Origin: Flavobacteriaceae bacterium
GTDB lineage: Bacteria > Bacteroidota > Bacteroidia > Flavobacteriales > Weeksellaceae
Length of the DNA: 7,056 nucleotides
Reading direction: 5' to 3'
Assembly (NCBI GenBank): GCA_031273305.1
Contig: JAISSC010000190.1
Coordinates: 1-7,056 of the forward strand
Under the pieces are notes generated by a model that saw only the letters and a list, made by a program, of their open reading frames with translations, was not told the origin of the DNA and ran no database searches. Positions 6,031 through 7,056 of this stretch are shown piece by piece (position 1 is the stretch's first letter; every line of letters begins with the position of its first letter). The position numbers and the translations under genes were made by a program.

Positions 6031-6063
6031 TTGCAAATTTAAGAACATTAATTAATACATTTG
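6031..6063 (+). promoter_or_regulatory. Putative promoter of the M48 peptidase gene (TTG-N22-TACATTTG)
   Basis: TTG at 6031-6033 and TACATTTG at 6056-6063 are separated by 22 nt, inside the 17-23 nt window known for Bacteroidota promoters. The -7 box lies 30 nt before the ATG at 6094, leaving a plausible leader of about 20-25 nt. This is the best two-element promoter in the window. A perfect ATTAATTAAT palindrome (6047-6056) sits inside the spacer and overlaps the first base of the -7 box. Confidence 0.65.
6034..6041 (-). promoter_or_regulatory. Putative metK operon promoter, -7 box
   Basis: On the minus strand this reads TAAATTTG, an exact TAnnTTTG match, 32 nt upstream of the metK ATG, giving a leader of about 25 nt. 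No TTG lies 17-23 nt further upstream on this strand, so the -33 element is weak or absent. It abuts the -33 element of the divergent M48 gene promoter (6031-6033). Confidence 0.55.
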
Positions 6064-6093
6064 CTATAGAATTAAGATTAATTATCAAATTTT

Positions 6094-6894
6094 ATGAAAG
6101 CAAATAAAATAGTAATATTGTTTGTAGCAGCTTTGTTCACAATTGCTTGTGCTACTAATCCGCTAACCGGAAGAAAATCATTGAGCTTAATTTCCAATTC
6201 TCAAATATTGCCATCTTCGTTTCAACAATATCAGGAGGTTTTATCTTCCAGTAAGGTAATTACGGGTACTTCTCAGGCTAAAGAGGTGAGTGAGGTGGGA
6301 AACAGAATAAAAAATGCCGCAGAAGCATATTATAAATCCATAGGACAAACTTCTGCTCTGGATGGTTATGAATGGCAGTTTGTGTTAATAGATGACCCAA
6401 AGACGGTAAATGCATGGTGCATGCCCGGAGGGAAAGTAGCCGTTTATACCGGAATTTTACCTGTTTGTAAGGACGATACAGGCTTAGCTGTAGTTCTGGG
6501 ACATGAAATAGCCCATGCGCTGGCAGGACACGGAGCCGAGAAAATTTCACAGGCTTATGTAGCGGAAATAGGAGGACAGTTGTTGGGAGGAGTAACCAAT
6601 AATGAAGCCCTACGGAATGTAATCAATGAATATTATCCGGTTGCAAGTGGAATAACTTTATTGCGATATGGCAGGAAGCAGGAAACAGATGCAGATGCTA
6701 TGGGAATATATATTATGGCAATGGCAGGATATGACCCCAGAGAGGCTCCGGTTTTCTGGCAAAGAATGGTTGAGACTACAGGTTCCCGCAATACCCCCGA
6801 ATTTTTATCTACTCACCCTGACCCTCAGAACCGAATTGCCGACCTGAATAAAATTATGCCTAAAGCTCTTGAGTATTATAAGGCAGCTAAATAA
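6094..6894 (+). CDS. M48-family zinc metallopeptidase, probable lipoprotein (LoiP/Oma1-like)
   Basis: This is a zinc endopeptidase predicted to act in the cell envelope on misfolded or damaged membrane proteins. The 266-residue protein begins with a short charged N-terminus and a hydrophobic stretch (6-18) ending at C19 (TIAC), a plausible lipobox although Thr rather than Leu occupies -3. TNPLTGRKSL (21-30) is the typical segment after the lipid anchor in these proteins. NAWCMPGGKVAVYTGIL (106-122) is the conserved block before the active site. HEIAHALAGHGAE (137-149) contains the zinc ligands H137 and H141 and catalytic E138. ETDADAMG (197-204) provides the third ligand, E197, and STHPDPQNRI (239-248) is the C-terminal family motif. 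The peptidase domain has no transmembrane segments, unlike HtpX, so it resembles E. coli LoiP/YcaL. It is monocistronic as far as visible and divergent from metK. Confidence 0.94.
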   Translation: MKANKIVILFVAALFTIACATNPLTGRKSLSLISNSQILPSSFQQYQEVLSSSKVITGTSQAKEVSEVGNRIKNAAEAYYKSIGQTSALDGYEWQFVLIDDPKTVNAWCMPGGKVAVYTGILPVCKDDTGLAVVLGHEIAHALAGHGAEKISQAYVAEIGGQLLGGVTNNEALRNVINEYYPVASGITLLRYGRKQETDADAMGIYIMAMAGYDPREAPVFWQRMVETTGSRNTPEFLSTHPDPQNRIADLNKIMPKALEYYKAAK

Positions 6895-7016
6895 CGTGAG
6901 TTAGGTTTAAGCACATAGTAATTTTATTTGAATTGGAATATGATGAAAGATAATTGAATAATGTCGCACACCTATTCTTATGATTCATGCAAGTTCAAAA
7001 TCACAATTTTTTTCAT

Positions 7017-7024
7017 AATATTTG
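7017..7024 (+). promoter_or_regulatory. Weak promoter-like motif for a gene beyond the window
   Basis: AATATTTG differs from TAnnTTTG at one base, or matches with one extra spacer base if read as TAATATTTG (7016-7024). It lies in the 162-nt gene-free tail after the M48 gene. No clear -33 TTG is present and no start codon for a downstream gene falls inside the window, so this is only a hint. Confidence 0.25.
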
Positions 7025-7056
7025 TAGCTTAAAGGACATTTTTCAGGTTAAAAATT

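Noticed and set aside
6002..6093. SAM riboswitch upstream of metK
   Set aside because: The leader is only about 25-30 nt after the predicted start site and shows no multi-helix aptamer structure.
6981..7013. Possible terminator after the M48 gene (TGATT/AATCA then seven T)
   Set aside because: The stem is only 5 bp, A/T-rich, with a 13-nt loop and three bases between stem and T-run. It is also about 90 nt past the stop codon, so it is not convincing.

Overview
This window is an AT-rich piece of chromosome, almost certainly from a member of the Bacteroidota, most likely class Flavobacteriia. Three things point that way. Several intergenic regions carry the Bacteroidota promoter core TAnnTTTG rather than a sigma70 -10 box. 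Start codons lack clear Shine-Dalgarno sequences and sit behind A/T-rich leaders. The gene set includes a DUF5606-type protein next to def and ruvX, a lineage-specific neighbourhood. No genus can be assigned from this sequence.

Layout: (1) 1-~115: the extreme 3' end of an IS30-family transposase gene, cut by the window edge, followed by the element's presumed right end. (2) 187-1734 (+): rpe (ribulose-5-phosphate 3-epimerase) and a diacylglycerol/sphingoid-kinase-family lipid kinase, 15 nt apart and probably co-transcribed. (3) 1735-1837: a short convergent intergenic region with two hairpins that look like a dispersed palindromic repeat rather than a classical terminator. (4) 1838-2851 (-): hemH (ferrochelatase) with its own putative promoter. 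(5) 2852-3175: a 324-nt gene-free stretch holding the hemH promoter, a perfect A/T inverted repeat and a strong Rho-independent terminator for the next operon. (6) 3176-6001 (-): a tight operon metK > ruvX > def > DUF5606-family gene, with gaps of 14, 4 and 30 nt. (7) 6002-6093: a 92-nt divergent promoter region. (8) 6094-6894 (+): a lipoprotein-type M48 metallopeptidase. (9) 6895-7056: a gene-free tail ending in a weak promoter-like motif for a gene outside the window.

Functionally this is housekeeping DNA: pentose-phosphate metabolism, lipid phosphorylation, haem synthesis, S-adenosylmethionine supply, Holliday-junction/rRNA processing, N-terminal deformylation and envelope proteolysis. I found no CRISPR array, tRNA, rRNA, toxin-antitoxin pair, defence island or convincingly new system. 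The points most worth a second look are the IS30 remnant abutting rpe, the repeat-like sequence that keeps the lipid-kinase frame open past its stop codon, the abutting divergent metK/M48 promoters, and the uncharacterised DUF5606-family protein fixed in an essential-gene operon.
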